Source: Streptomyces zhaozhouensis
Lineage (GTDB): Bacteria; Actinomycetota; Actinomycetes; Streptomycetales; Streptomycetaceae
Direction of reading: 5' to 3'
DNA: 64,000 nucleotides
Assembly: GCF_900230195.1 (NCBI RefSeq)
Contig: NZ_OCNE01000001.1
Location: 372,001-436,000, forward strand
Positions 8,139 through 15,680 of the stretch are shown piece after piece (within the stretch, counting starts at the first letter, position 1; the number at the start of each line of letters is the position of its first letter). Made by a program: the position numbers and the translations under genes. Below the pieces are notes generated by a model, which searched no databases, was not told the origin of the DNA, and saw nothing but the letters and a program-made list of their open reading frames with translations.

Positions 8139-9371
8139 ATGAGTTCGCGTTTCTCTCCTTCCTCCGACGAGTCTTCCTGCTCCGGCGTCTCTCACCCCGC
8201 CGGCACTTCTCACCCCGCCGGCACCTCTCACTCCGCCAACGTCTCCCCCTCGGCCGATTCCCCTTCCGGCGTCGCCTCCCCCTCGGGGCCCTCGTTCCCG
8301 GCGCCGGGCCTCGACGGCCCGCCCGGCGCGGGCGTGTGGGCCGCCCTCGGCTGGGACGACGACTGGGCCGCCGCCTTCGAGGAGCACGCGCGGCGCGGGC
8401 TGTCGCCCGCGCGGGTGGTGCGCGTCGACCGGGGCCGTTGCGACCTGGTCGCCGAGGCCGGCCCGGTGCGCGTCGAGAGCGGCCCGCCCGGCGCCTGCAC
8501 GGGCGACTGGGCGGCGCTGCGGGCCGGAGCGGCCGGCGCCGAGCCGCGCCTGGAGGCGCTGCTCCCCCGCCGCACCGCGATCGTGCGGGCCTCCGCGTCC
8601 CGCGACTCCCAGGGCCAGGTGCTCGCCGCCAATGTCGACACGGTGGTGCTGGCCGTGCCGGCGGGCGGTTCCTGGGACGCCGGCCGGCTGGAGCGGCTGC
8701 TGGCGCTGGCCTGGGAGAGCGGGGCCCGGCCCGTGGTCGCGCTCACCAAGATCGACCGGTGCGCCGATCCGGGGGCGCTGCTGGAGGAGGCCGCCGCGCT
8801 GGCGCCGGGCGTCGACGTGGTGGCGACCAGCGCACTGCACGGCGAGGGTGTCGACACACTCACGGCGCTGCTGGGCGGCACCGTGGTGCTGCTGGGGACC
8901 TCGGGCGCAGGCAAGTCCACGCTGGGCAACGCCCTGTTGGGCGAGGAGGTGCTCGCCACCGGCGAGATCCGGGAGGTGGACGACAAGGGTCGGCACACCA
9001 CGGTGCGCCGGGAGTTGCTGCCGCTGCCGCACGGCGGGGTGTTGATCGACACGCCGGGGCTGCGCGGGGTGGGTCTGCACGACGCGGCCGACGGGCTCGG
9101 GCAGGTCTTCGCCGACATCGAGGAGTTGGCCGCGGAGTGCCGCTTCGGGGACTGCGCCCACCGGGTGGAGCCGGGCTGTGCGGTGCTGGCCGCCGTCGAG
9201 TCCGGCGCGTTGCCGGAGCGTCGACTGGCCAGCTATCGCAAGCTGTTGCGGGAGAACGCCTGGGCGGCGGCCAGGACCGACGCGCGGTTGCGGGCCGAGC
9301 AGACCAACCGCTGGAAGGTGATCAGCCGCACGCAGCGGGCGGCCTACCGCTTCCGCGACAAGCAGCGCTGA
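8139..9371 (+). CDS. rsgA: Ribosome small subunit-dependent GTPase RsgA (YjeQ family)
   Basis: RsgA is a circularly permuted GTPase that assists late 30S subunit maturation. The order G4 (ALTKID, a variant of NKxD), G5 (TSALHGEG), G1 (GTSGAGKS), G2 and G3 (DTPGLRG) is the permuted arrangement that defines the family, and the zinc-binding CRFGDC-AHRVEPGC segment follows. The product is 410 residues. Its first ~65 residues are Ser/Pro-rich and contain three SHPAGT-like repeats encoded by an 18-bp DNA repeat (8190-8243), not part of the conserved fold. ATG 8139 is the only clear start before GVWAALGWDD; its ribosome site is weak. Confidence 0.9.
   Translation: MSSRFSPSSDESSCSGVSHPAGTSHPAGTSHSANVSPSADSPSGVASPSGPSFPAPGLDGPPGAGVWAALGWDDDWAAAFEEHARRGLSPARVVRVDRGRCDLVAEAGPVRVESGPPGACTGDWAALRAGAAGAEPRLEALLPRRTAIVRASASRDSQGQVLAANVDTVVLAVPAGGSWDAGRLERLLALAWESGARPVVALTKIDRCADPGALLEEAAALAPGVDVVATSALHGEGVDTLTALLGGTVVLLGTSGAGKSTLGNALLGEEVLATGEIREVDDKGRHTTVRRELLPLPHGGVLIDTPGLRGVGLHDAADGLGQVFADIEELAAECRFGDCAHRVEPGCAVLAAVESGALPERRLASYRKLLRENAWAAARTDARLRAEQTNRWKVISRTQRAAYRFRDKQR
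8190..8243 (+). repeat. Three 18-bp tandem repeats inside rsgA
   Basis: Three consecutive 18-bp units (TCTCACCCCGCCGGCAC plus one base) encode SHPAGT, SHPAGT and the diverged SHSANV in the disordered N-terminus of RsgA. The unit length is a multiple of three, so copy-number change would keep the frame. Confidence 0.8.
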
Positions 9372-9513
9372 GGGGCTCCGGGTCCCGTTCCTCGGCCCGT
9401 GCGCTGACGCGCCGGTGGCGTTCGACCGTTTTCGTCAACTGTCGGGCGCCGCCTGGCGCGTTGCGACCGTTCCGTGACACGGGGCCTCTGGACCGGGGGG
9501 TTACGCGCACGCG

Positions 9514-9519
9514 TAATAT
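9514..9519 (+). promoter_or_regulatory. -10 box of a probable leaderless promoter
   Basis: TAATAT, strikingly AT-rich here, is followed by 7 nt and ATG 9527 with no Shine-Dalgarno. The arrangement predicts a transcript that begins at or next to the start codon. Confidence 0.6.
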
Positions 9520-9526
9520 TGATTAC

Positions 9527-10096
9527 ATGATTACAGACAAGGGGCGGCAGGAGTTGCACGGCTGGTTCGTCGGCCGACTGCCGGAGTCCTGGTTCACCGA
9601 GCTGGTGGAGGTGTCCGCCGACCGGGAGGAGATCACGGTCATCGGGCGGATACCGGAGCCGGACCTCCCCCCGGAGGCGTCGCTCACGGAGTACGAGGCG
9701 GCCTGCGAGGGGCGCATCACCGAGTTCCGTGAGCGCACCAGGGCGCAGCGGGTCGAGGTGGCGCGGGAGGCGCAGATCCGTTTTCGGCGGCAGCTCTCGT
9801 GGGGGGCGCGCTGCGGCCACAGCCAGGAGATGTTCACCCACATCTCCGCGCCGGTGATGACCCGGCTCAAGCAGCCCGAGCGACTGGTGCTCGACACCCT
9901 GATCGCCGGGGGTGTGGCGCGCAGCAGGAGCGACGCGCTGGCCTGGTGCGTGCGGCTGGTGGAACGGCACTCCGACGCGTGGCTGGCCGATCTGCGTGAG
10001 TCGTTGCACGAGGTGGAGCGGGTGCGCACCAAGGGGCCCGCGCCTTCCACGGCGGACGGGCTGGAGGGCAGCGCGCTGGAGAAGTCCGACAAGTAG
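9527..10096 (+). CDS. Conserved actinobacterial hypothetical protein
   Basis: A 189-residue soluble protein beginning MITDKGRQELHGWFVGRLPESW. A middle helical, charged segment (about residues 75-100) is followed by MTRLKQPERLVLDTLIAGGV and ARSRSDALAWCVRLVERH. The last segment resembles the helix pair of ribbon-helix-helix-like proteins, but no DNA-binding role can be claimed. Similar proteins occur widely in Streptomyces as hypotheticals. The long upstream open frame (from 8105) is a shadow of rsgA; the TAATAT-N7-ATG spacing fixes the start. Function unknown. Confidence 0.75.
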   Translation: MITDKGRQELHGWFVGRLPESWFTELVEVSADREEITVIGRIPEPDLPPEASLTEYEAACEGRITEFRERTRAQRVEVAREAQIRFRRQLSWGARCGHSQEMFTHISAPVMTRLKQPERLVLDTLIAGGVARSRSDALAWCVRLVERHSDAWLADLRESLHEVERVRTKGPAPSTADGLEGSALEKSDK

Positions 10097-10207
10097 CTGC
10101 CGGGGACGGGGAAGGCCGGAGGGGTGCGGCCGCGCGACCGGCGAGGAACCGGCCCGAGGGGGGCCGACAGCGGGCGGCGGGGGCGGGGCGGCACCGCCGT
10201 GACGCAT

Positions 10208-10223
10208 GTCAACGGGTGTTGAC
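10208..10223. promoter_or_regulatory. Palindrome upstream of a TetR gene
   Basis: GTCAAC and GTTGAC form perfect 6-bp arms around GGGT, 100 bp upstream of the TetR start. It could be an operator or an end-of-transcript hairpin for the gene ending at 10096; no U-tract follows, which favours an operator. Confidence 0.35.
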
Positions 10224-10260
10224 GGATGAGGGCAGGGGGACGACTGAGGCGAAGCGCATC

Positions 10261-10309
10261 ACTTTACGGGACATATCACCATACGCCTCCGCATGGTTTT
10301 AACTTTACG
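10261..10309 (+). promoter_or_regulatory. AT-rich TetR promoter region with direct repeat ACTTTACG
   Basis: ACTTTACG occurs at 10261-10268 and 10302-10309, 41 bp apart (about four helical turns), in an AT-rich island directly upstream of the regulator. TACCTT (10311-10316) lies 6 nt before ATG 10323 and may be a leaderless -10. Confidence 0.4.
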
Positions 10310-10322
10310 TTACCTTTCTCCC

Positions 10323-10934
10323 ATGCCACAACGACGGGTAGCCCGACGCCGTTTGACGGCAGCGGACTGGGCGGAGGCGGCGCTCGACGCGCTGCGGGAC
10401 GAGGGAAGCCTCAGTGCCATCGCCATCGAGCCCTTGGCCGCGCGGCTCGGCGCGACCAAGGGCAGTTTCTACTGGCACTTCGCCAACCGTGACGCCCTGG
10501 TCGACGCGGCGCTCGCCGGCTGGGAGGCACGTTCCACCGAGGAGCTGACCGAGGCCGTGGCCGCCGGCGAGGACGAGCCGGTCGTACGCGGGCGGGAGTT
10601 GTTGCGCACCATGACCGGCCTCGCCCATCGGGACCCGACGGAGCTGGCCCTGCTCGCCGAGGCGGGGCAGCCGCGCGTGGCGGCGGCGCTGGAGCGGGTG
10701 ATATCGCGCAGGCTGGACGCGCTCGCCGCGCTGCTGGAGACGGAGCTCGCGCTGCCGCGCGAGGAGGCCAGGAGCCGAGCGCTGCACGCGTACTGCGACC
10801 AGTTGGGCCGCGCCCAACTCGCCCGCGCCATACCGGCGGTGCTGCCGGAGGCGGCCGACGACGAGGAGACCGCGATCGACTCCGCCTGGCACGCGCTGCT
10901 GGGCGCGGCGGCGGGCGGGCCCGGGGGCGGATGA
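10323..10934 (+). CDS. TetR/AcrR family transcriptional regulator
   Basis: A 203-residue repressor-type protein. Residues ~8-57 form the TetR helix-turn-helix: LTAADWAEAALDALRDEG, then the recognition region IEPLAARLGATKGSFYWHFANRDALVDA. The all-helical C-terminus presumably binds a small ligand that cannot be predicted. An upstream in-frame ATG at 10293 exists, but MPQRRVARRR from 10323 is the usual type of N-terminus. No divergent or co-transcribed target gene is obvious, so it may control itself or a distant operon. Confidence 0.9.
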   Translation: MPQRRVARRRLTAADWAEAALDALRDEGSLSAIAIEPLAARLGATKGSFYWHFANRDALVDAALAGWEARSTEELTEAVAAGEDEPVVRGRELLRTMTGLAHRDPTELALLAEAGQPRVAAALERVISRRLDALAALLETELALPREEARSRALHAYCDQLGRAQLARAIPAVLPEAADDEETAIDSAWHALLGAAAGGPGGG

Positions 10935-11008
10935 GCCCCTCGGGCGCGCACGCGGGGGCTACGCGCCCAGGGCCAGGCAGGGCCGTTTCGCGCCGGCGTG
11001 TGCGGGGG

Positions 11009-11072
11009 CCGTTGGCGCCGCGCGGTTCCGCACACCCGAGCCGTTGGCGCCGCGCGGTTCCGCACGCCCGGG
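11009..11072. repeat. Perfectly adjacent 32-bp tandem repeat
   Basis: Two 32-bp units (11009-11040 and 11041-11072), both starting CCGTTGGCGCCGCGCGGTTC, differ at two positions. The first copy pairs with upstream GTGTGCGG (10998-11005) through CCGCACAC (11029-11036), so the block may also end the TetR transcript. The remaining sequence from 10935 to 11352 shows nothing else that I can recognise. Confidence 0.75.
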
Positions 11073-11352
11073 AGGGTGCGGGACAACGGGGGAAGGGCGG
11101 ACCGGTGGCGGTGTGGGTGGGCGCGAGCACGCCTTCGAGCGGGGCCCCTGATTTCCCCGGTTCGAAGCCTTTGCGAGGTTCCCGGTCCCAGGCCGCTCAC
11201 CGACCCGGATCCGACGAGTTCCCCGCCCTCGCGGCGGCAAACCACCGCTCCGACGGCCGGCCGCCCGGCGCCCGCGCGGGCGCCGGCGCGTCGTGTGGGG
11301 CGCGCGCCGGGCGGGTACCCGGGACGCTCCCCGACGTGGTGAGGAGGAAGCC

Positions 11353-11754
11353 ATGCAGCAGCGTGGGAGCGACCAGCACAGCCCGCGTCGCGACGACGAG
11401 ATGAAGCATGAGCTTCAGGGCATGTTGCGCGGCGAGCGGCCGTCGAGGGCCGAGGAGTGGCACGACCCGGAGCCGGCGGCCGACGACGATCCGCCGCTGG
11501 CCGGCGGCCCGGTGCGGCCGGGCACGGGAGGCGACCTCGGTGAGCAGGACGACGAGGCGTTCCGTTTCGAGCTGGCGCGCTATCTGCGGCGGACGGACTT
11601 TCCCGCGGAACGCCCCGGGGTGCTCGCGGCGCTGGACGAGAACCACGCGCCGGAGCCGTTGATCGAGACGGTCCGCGCCGAGCTGCCCGAGGAGCACGCC
11701 TACCGGAACGTGCAGGAGGTGGCGGTCGCCCTCGGCCACCATCCGCGCACCTGA
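11353..11754 (+). CDS. DUF2795 domain protein
   Basis: A 133-residue acidic protein. The N-terminal half is disordered (Asp/Glu/Arg/Pro-rich); the C-terminal half FRFELARYLRRTDFPAERPGVLAALDENHAP... matches the small helical DUF2795 domain found in actinobacteria. No enzymatic residues are visible and the role is unknown. ATG 11353 follows GAGGAGGAAG by about 2-6 nt. It converges with the oxidoreductase gene, with an 8-bp hairpin between the stop codons. Confidence 0.8.
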   Translation: MQQRGSDQHSPRRDDEMKHELQGMLRGERPSRAEEWHDPEPAADDDPPLAGGPVRPGTGGDLGEQDDEAFRFELARYLRRTDFPAERPGVLAALDENHAPEPLIETVRAELPEEHAYRNVQEVAVALGHHPRT

Positions 11755-11763
11755 CCGCCCCGG

Positions 11764-11799
11764 CGCCCCCGGGTCCGCCGCCGCGCGGGCGCGGGGGCG
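11764..11799. terminator. Hairpin between convergent genes
   Basis: CGCCCCCG (11764-11771) pairs with CGGGGGCG (11792-11799) between the DUF2795 stop (11754) and the oxidoreductase stop (11807). Confidence 0.5.
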
Positions 11800-11806
11800 T
11801 GCCGCG

Positions 11807-12697
11807 TCAGGCGTCGAGCGCGGCCTCCACCGCGGCGAGGATCTCGGTGACGCGGAGGCCGAACCGCACGTCGCAGGGGTGGGGGCGGCCGCCGTCGGCC
11901 GCCTCGACCAGGGCGTCGACGGCACGGCGGAACGGCCGGACGGGGCCGCCGTCGCCGCGTTCCGGCAGGTTGGAGACGCCGGCCGCGCCGCGCAGCTCGG
12001 CGGAGACCCCGGCGGCCTGTGCCGGCATGGACATGCTGACGGTGAGGGTGCTGGAGGCACCCGAGGCGTGGCGGAGCACGGCGTGGACCGTGTCCCCCGG
12101 GCCCCGCACGGCGCGGATCGCGTCGAGGTCGGCGACGTCGCCCAACGGCGGCAGCAGCACGGACAGCGCGTGCGGGCCGATGTCCCACAGCGCGCCGCGC
12201 TCGCGGCGCCAGGTCGAGTGCTGGTAAGGCGACTCGGAGCCGGCGAAGACCGGGGAGAACCATTCCGCGCTGCCGGTCAGCCAGTTGTCGGTGCCGCACT
12301 GGGCCTCGACCCAGGCCGCGGTCTCCGGCGCGAAGCGGAGCGTGCAGAAGACGACGGAGGCGCGGCGGTGCGCGGCGACGGCGTCGGCGATGGCGCGGGC
12401 GCCATCGACGGTGGTGGCGATCGGCTTCTCCAGCAGCAGGTGGCAGCCGGCCTCGGCGGCGCGCACCGCGAGCGGCGCCTGGACGTCGGGCGGCAGCGCG
12501 AAGGCCACCGCGTCGCAGTCGGCGAAGAGGGCGTCCGGGGTCGCGTAGGGGCGGGTGCCGAGCGTGTGCGCGAGTGCGGCTGCCGCCTCGGCTCTGCGTC
12601 CCCAGACGCCGGCCAGTCGCACCCCGGGGTGCTCCGCCAGGCCGGGGCCGTGGGTGTCGGCGGCCCAGGGGCCGGTGCCGAGCAGGCCGATCCTCAT
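11807..12697 (-). CDS. Gfo/Idh/MocA family NAD(P)-dependent oxidoreductase
   Basis: A 296-residue protein with an N-terminal Rossmann fold (MRIGLLGTGPWAADTHGPGL), the family motif EKPIATTV around residues 91-98 (EKP with the conserved lysine), and a C-terminal domain with GALWDIGPHALSVLLPPLG, where the histidine is the usual catalytic position. The family oxidises or reduces sugars, inositols and related polyols; the substrate is not deducible. ATG 12697 follows a GAGGAAGAGG ribosome site; the longer upstream frame has no family similarity. It is divergent from glnII. Confidence 0.9.
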   Translation of the reverse strand: MRIGLLGTGPWAADTHGPGLAEHPGVRLAGVWGRRAEAAAALAHTLGTRPYATPDALFADCDAVAFALPPDVQAPLAVRAAEAGCHLLLEKPIATTVDGARAIADAVAAHRRASVVFCTLRFAPETAAWVEAQCGTDNWLTGSAEWFSPVFAGSESPYQHSTWRRERGALWDIGPHALSVLLPPLGDVADLDAIRAVRGPGDTVHAVLRHASGASSTLTVSMSMPAQAAGVSAELRGAAGVSNLPERGDGGPVRPFRRAVDALVEAADGGRPHPCDVRFGLRVTEILAAVEAALDA

Positions 12698-12802
12698 CGT
12701 CGACGCCTCTTCCTCACTCAACCGTCTCGCCGTGCGCGGGCCCCACCCTAGCGATCTCCGTACCGGGCCGGTATCGGCGGCGGGTCGCTGATTCACAGCC
12801 GC

Positions 12803-12829
12803 TTAACAGCCGGGCAACGGAAGGGCAAT
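12803..12829 (+). promoter_or_regulatory. GlnR-type half-sites upstream of glnII
   Basis: TTAAC (12803-12807), GCAAC (12814-12818) and GCAAT (12825-12829) are each spaced by 6 nt, as in the Streptomyces GlnR consensus. The match is weaker than at glnA, and the fourth half-site is not recognisable. Confidence 0.55.
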
Positions 12830-12964
12830 CGCCGCTGGCGAGGGTGTGGCCAACGTTCCGCGACGGCGTACCGCGCCGCGCGCCGGCGCGTGCGCGCGGT
12901 GGCGCGCCGGTGAACGCGAGTCCGCGCGCACCCGCGATGCCCCGAGCGACGCCCCCGAGGAGTC

Positions 12965-13993
12965 ATGACCGTGAGCTACAAGGCCGAGTACATCTGGATC
13001 GACGGCACGGAGCCGACCGCCAAGCTGCGTTCCAAGACCAAGATCCTGGCGGACGGCGCCGAGCCCCCGGTCTGGGGCTTCGACGGTTCCAGCACCAACC
13101 AGGCGGAGGGCCACGCCTCCGACCGGGTGCTCCGCCCGGTCGCCAGCTTCCCGGACCCGATCAGGGGCGGCGAGAACCTGCTGGTGCTGTGCGAGGTCTT
13201 CGACACCGACGACGACACCCCGCACTCCTCCAACACCCGGGCCCTGCTGCGGCCGGTCGCGGAGCGGTTCGGCGGCCAGGAGCCGCTCTTCGGCATCGAG
13301 CAGGAGTACACCTTCTTCAAGGGCTCGCGCCCGCTGGGCTTCCCGGAGAACGGGTTCCCCGCGCCGCAGGGCGGCTACTACTGCGGCGTCGGCGCGGACG
13401 AGATCTACGGCCGCGAGATCGTCGAGGCGCACCTGGAGAACTGTCTGCGGGCGGGCCTGGGCATCTCCGGGATCAACGCCGAGGTGATGCCGGGGCAGTG
13501 GGAGTTCCAGGTGGGGCCGCTGTCCCCGTTGGAGGTGGCGGACCAGCTGTGGGTCGCACGTTGGCTGCTGTACCGGACCGCCGAGGACTTCGGGGTGTCG
13601 GCGACGCTCGACCCCAAGCCGGCCAAGGGCGACTGGAACGGCGCGGGGGCGCACACCAACTTCTCGACCCGCGCGATGCGCGAGGGCTATGACGCGATCA
13701 TCACGGCCTGCGACGCGCTGGGCGCGGAGGGCAAGCCGCTGCACCACGTGCGTAACTACGGCACCGGCGTCGAGGACCGGTTGACCGGGGCGCACGAGAC
13801 GGCGCCGTGGGACGAGTACAGCTACGGCGTCTCCGACCGCGGCGCCTCGGTGCGCATCCCCTGGCAGGTGGAGCGCGACAAGAAGGGCTACATCGAGGAC
13901 CGCCGCCCCAACGCCAACTGCGATCCCTACGTGGTGACCCGGCTGCTGGTGGAGACGTGCTGCGCGGAGTTGGAGCGCGCCGGTCTCGCCTGA
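12965..13993 (+). CDS. glnII: Glutamine synthetase type II (eukaryote-like GSII)
   Basis: A second assimilatory glutamine synthetase of the short eukaryotic type, 342 residues. Diagnostic segments are VWGFDGSSTNQAEGHASD, the active-site EQEYTFFKGSRPLGFP, NAEVMPGQWEFQVGP, GDWNGAGAHTNFST, and DRGASVRIPWQV. GSII lacks the adenylylation tyrosine of GSI, so GlnE does not modify it. It is heat-labile and shorter than GSI in known streptomycetes. The start MTVSYKAEYIWIDG is typical, with GAGGAG just before ATG 12965. GlnR-like half-sites lie about 140 bp upstream. Confidence 0.98.
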   Translation: MTVSYKAEYIWIDGTEPTAKLRSKTKILADGAEPPVWGFDGSSTNQAEGHASDRVLRPVASFPDPIRGGENLLVLCEVFDTDDDTPHSSNTRALLRPVAERFGGQEPLFGIEQEYTFFKGSRPLGFPENGFPAPQGGYYCGVGADEIYGREIVEAHLENCLRAGLGISGINAEVMPGQWEFQVGPLSPLEVADQLWVARWLLYRTAEDFGVSATLDPKPAKGDWNGAGAHTNFSTRAMREGYDAIITACDALGAEGKPLHHVRNYGTGVEDRLTGAHETAPWDEYSYGVSDRGASVRIPWQVERDKKGYIEDRRPNANCDPYVVTRLLVETCCAELERAGLA

Positions 13994-14184
13994 TCCCGTT
14001 TCCGGGACCCGCCGCCGCCGGCGGCCGACGCGGCACGCCCTCGCCGCCGCGGCCGCCGGCGGCGGCCTGGTGTACCCAGCACCACCGGGCGTTCGGGGTC
14101 TCCCCCCGTTACGCTCCCCCTTTCGGCAGGCGAGACTTGTGGCCACACGGGGCGAGCGAGCGAGAGGGAAGGGTCGACGAGGAC

Positions 14185-15483
14185 ATGAGACGGGAACAGG
14201 CACGGGGCGGCCTGTTGGCTGCGGCCCAGGGGCTGCTGCTGGCGTTGCTGTCGATCGGCGTGTCGCTGACGCTGTTCACCCTCTTCGTGGTGTCCCTGGC
14301 GCTGATCCCCCTCGGCCTGGGGCTGCTGGCCATCCCCTGGCTGGTGGTGGCGATCCGGGCGCACGCCAACCTGCGGCGCGCGTATGCCAGCCGCTGGTGC
14401 GGGATCGACATCCCGGTGGCCTACCGGCAGCTGCCGCACGATCCGCGCGGGGGGCTCGCCGGCCAGGTGGACCGCGCGATCCAGTTGCTGAAGGACTCGG
14501 CGACCTGGCGGGACGTGCTGTGGCTGCTGCCCGACGCGGTGGTGGGCTTCCTGCTGGCGGTGCTGCCGTTCGGGCTGCTGTCCTACGGGCTGTGGGGCAT
14601 CGTGCTGGCGTCCGGGGTCTGGATCCCGATCGTGCACGCGATCGGCACCTACTGGTGGGTGTTCGTGCCGGTGAGCGGCTTTCTGTCGTCGCTGGTCGCG
14701 GGGGCCTGCGGGCTGGCGTTCCTGCTGGGCGGGCTGCGGTACAACCCGCGCCTGGTCGAGGTGCACTTCCACTTCACGCGGGTGCTGATCGGGGCGCCGG
14801 AGAAGCAGCTGCTGGCGCAGCGGGTCGCCCGGCTCCAGGAGACGCGGCACGACGCGGTGGACGACTCGGCGGCCGAGCTGCGGCGCATCGAACGGGACCT
14901 GCACGACGGCGCGCAGGCCAGGCTGGTCGCGATGGGCATGTCGCTGGGCGCGGTCGAGGCGCTGATCGAGAAGGACCCGGACCAGGCGAAGCAGCTGCTG
15001 GCGCAGGCGCGGGCGAACTCGGCCGAGGCGTTGACGGAGCTGCGGGACCTGGTGCGCGGCATCCATCCGCCGGTGCTGGCGGAGCGCGGGCTGGGTGACG
15101 CGGCGCGGGCGTTGGCGCTGCGGATGCAGGTGCCGGTGGAGGTGGACGTGGAGCTGCCGGGCCGGCTGGAGGAGCCGGTGGAGGCGGCGGCGTACTTCGC
15201 GGTCAGCGAGGTGTTGACGAACGCGGCCAAGCACGCGGAGGCGGAACGCATCTGGCTGGACATCTACTACAACCGCAAGGACCGCAGCCTGCGCATCGCG
15301 ATCACCGACGACGGCAAGGGCGGCGCGTCGCTTGAGGGCGGCAGCGGGCTGCGCGGGCTGGAGCGGCGGCTGGGCGCGTTCGACGGGGTGCTGGCCGTGA
15401 GCAGCCCGGTGGGTGGCCCGACGCTGGTCACCATCGAGATTCCGTGCAACCTGACGCGGTTGGGGCAGGTCGGGGCGGAGTAG
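14185..15483 (+). CDS. NarL-type sensor histidine kinase with membrane sensor domain
   Basis: A 432-residue kinase. The N-terminal half has about four membrane segments in two pairs (residues ~10-60 and ~110-190) with an actinobacterial sensor domain. The phospho-acceptor is His240 in IERDLHDGAQARL (HisKA_3 type). The ATPase domain has the N-box SEVLTNAAKHAEAE, the G1 box ITDDGKGGA and the G2 box GSGLRGLERRLG. HisKA_3 kinases pair with NarL/LuxR response regulators, and such a regulator is encoded at 19321, two genes downstream on the same strand. The signal is unknown. ATG 14185 lacks an ideal ribosome site. Confidence 0.9.
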   Translation: MRREQARGGLLAAAQGLLLALLSIGVSLTLFTLFVVSLALIPLGLGLLAIPWLVVAIRAHANLRRAYASRWCGIDIPVAYRQLPHDPRGGLAGQVDRAIQLLKDSATWRDVLWLLPDAVVGFLLAVLPFGLLSYGLWGIVLASGVWIPIVHAIGTYWWVFVPVSGFLSSLVAGACGLAFLLGGLRYNPRLVEVHFHFTRVLIGAPEKQLLAQRVARLQETRHDAVDDSAAELRRIERDLHDGAQARLVAMGMSLGAVEALIEKDPDQAKQLLAQARANSAEALTELRDLVRGIHPPVLAERGLGDAARALALRMQVPVEVDVELPGRLEEPVEAAAYFAVSEVLTNAAKHAEAERIWLDIYYNRKDRSLRIAITDDGKGGASLEGGSGLRGLERRLGAFDGVLAVSSPVGGPTLVTIEIPCNLTRLGQVGAE

Positions 15484-15680
15484 CGCCGGCGGTCCGACGG
15501 GCCGGGCGGGCACGGGGAGGGCGGTTTTCCGCCGAATTCCCCGGCGCGCCCGGCCCGTTGGCGTCATGCGGCCGGGGCACGGGCCGCGGTGGAACGCCGC
15601 TGTCCGCGCGGCGCGGGCCGTTACGATCGTGGCGCCCGCCGTACGGGCGGGTGCGGCGGACGCTTCGAGGAGGCGGCGTG

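Noticed and set aside
11150..11185. tRNA T-loop-like GGTTCGAA
   Set aside because: The flanks do not form a T-stem, and no D-arm or acceptor stem can be built around it.
15444..15680. Upstream part of the Ser/Thr kinase open frame
   Set aside because: It overlaps the end of the sensor kinase in another frame, lacks family similarity, and a clear ribosome site precedes GTG 15681.
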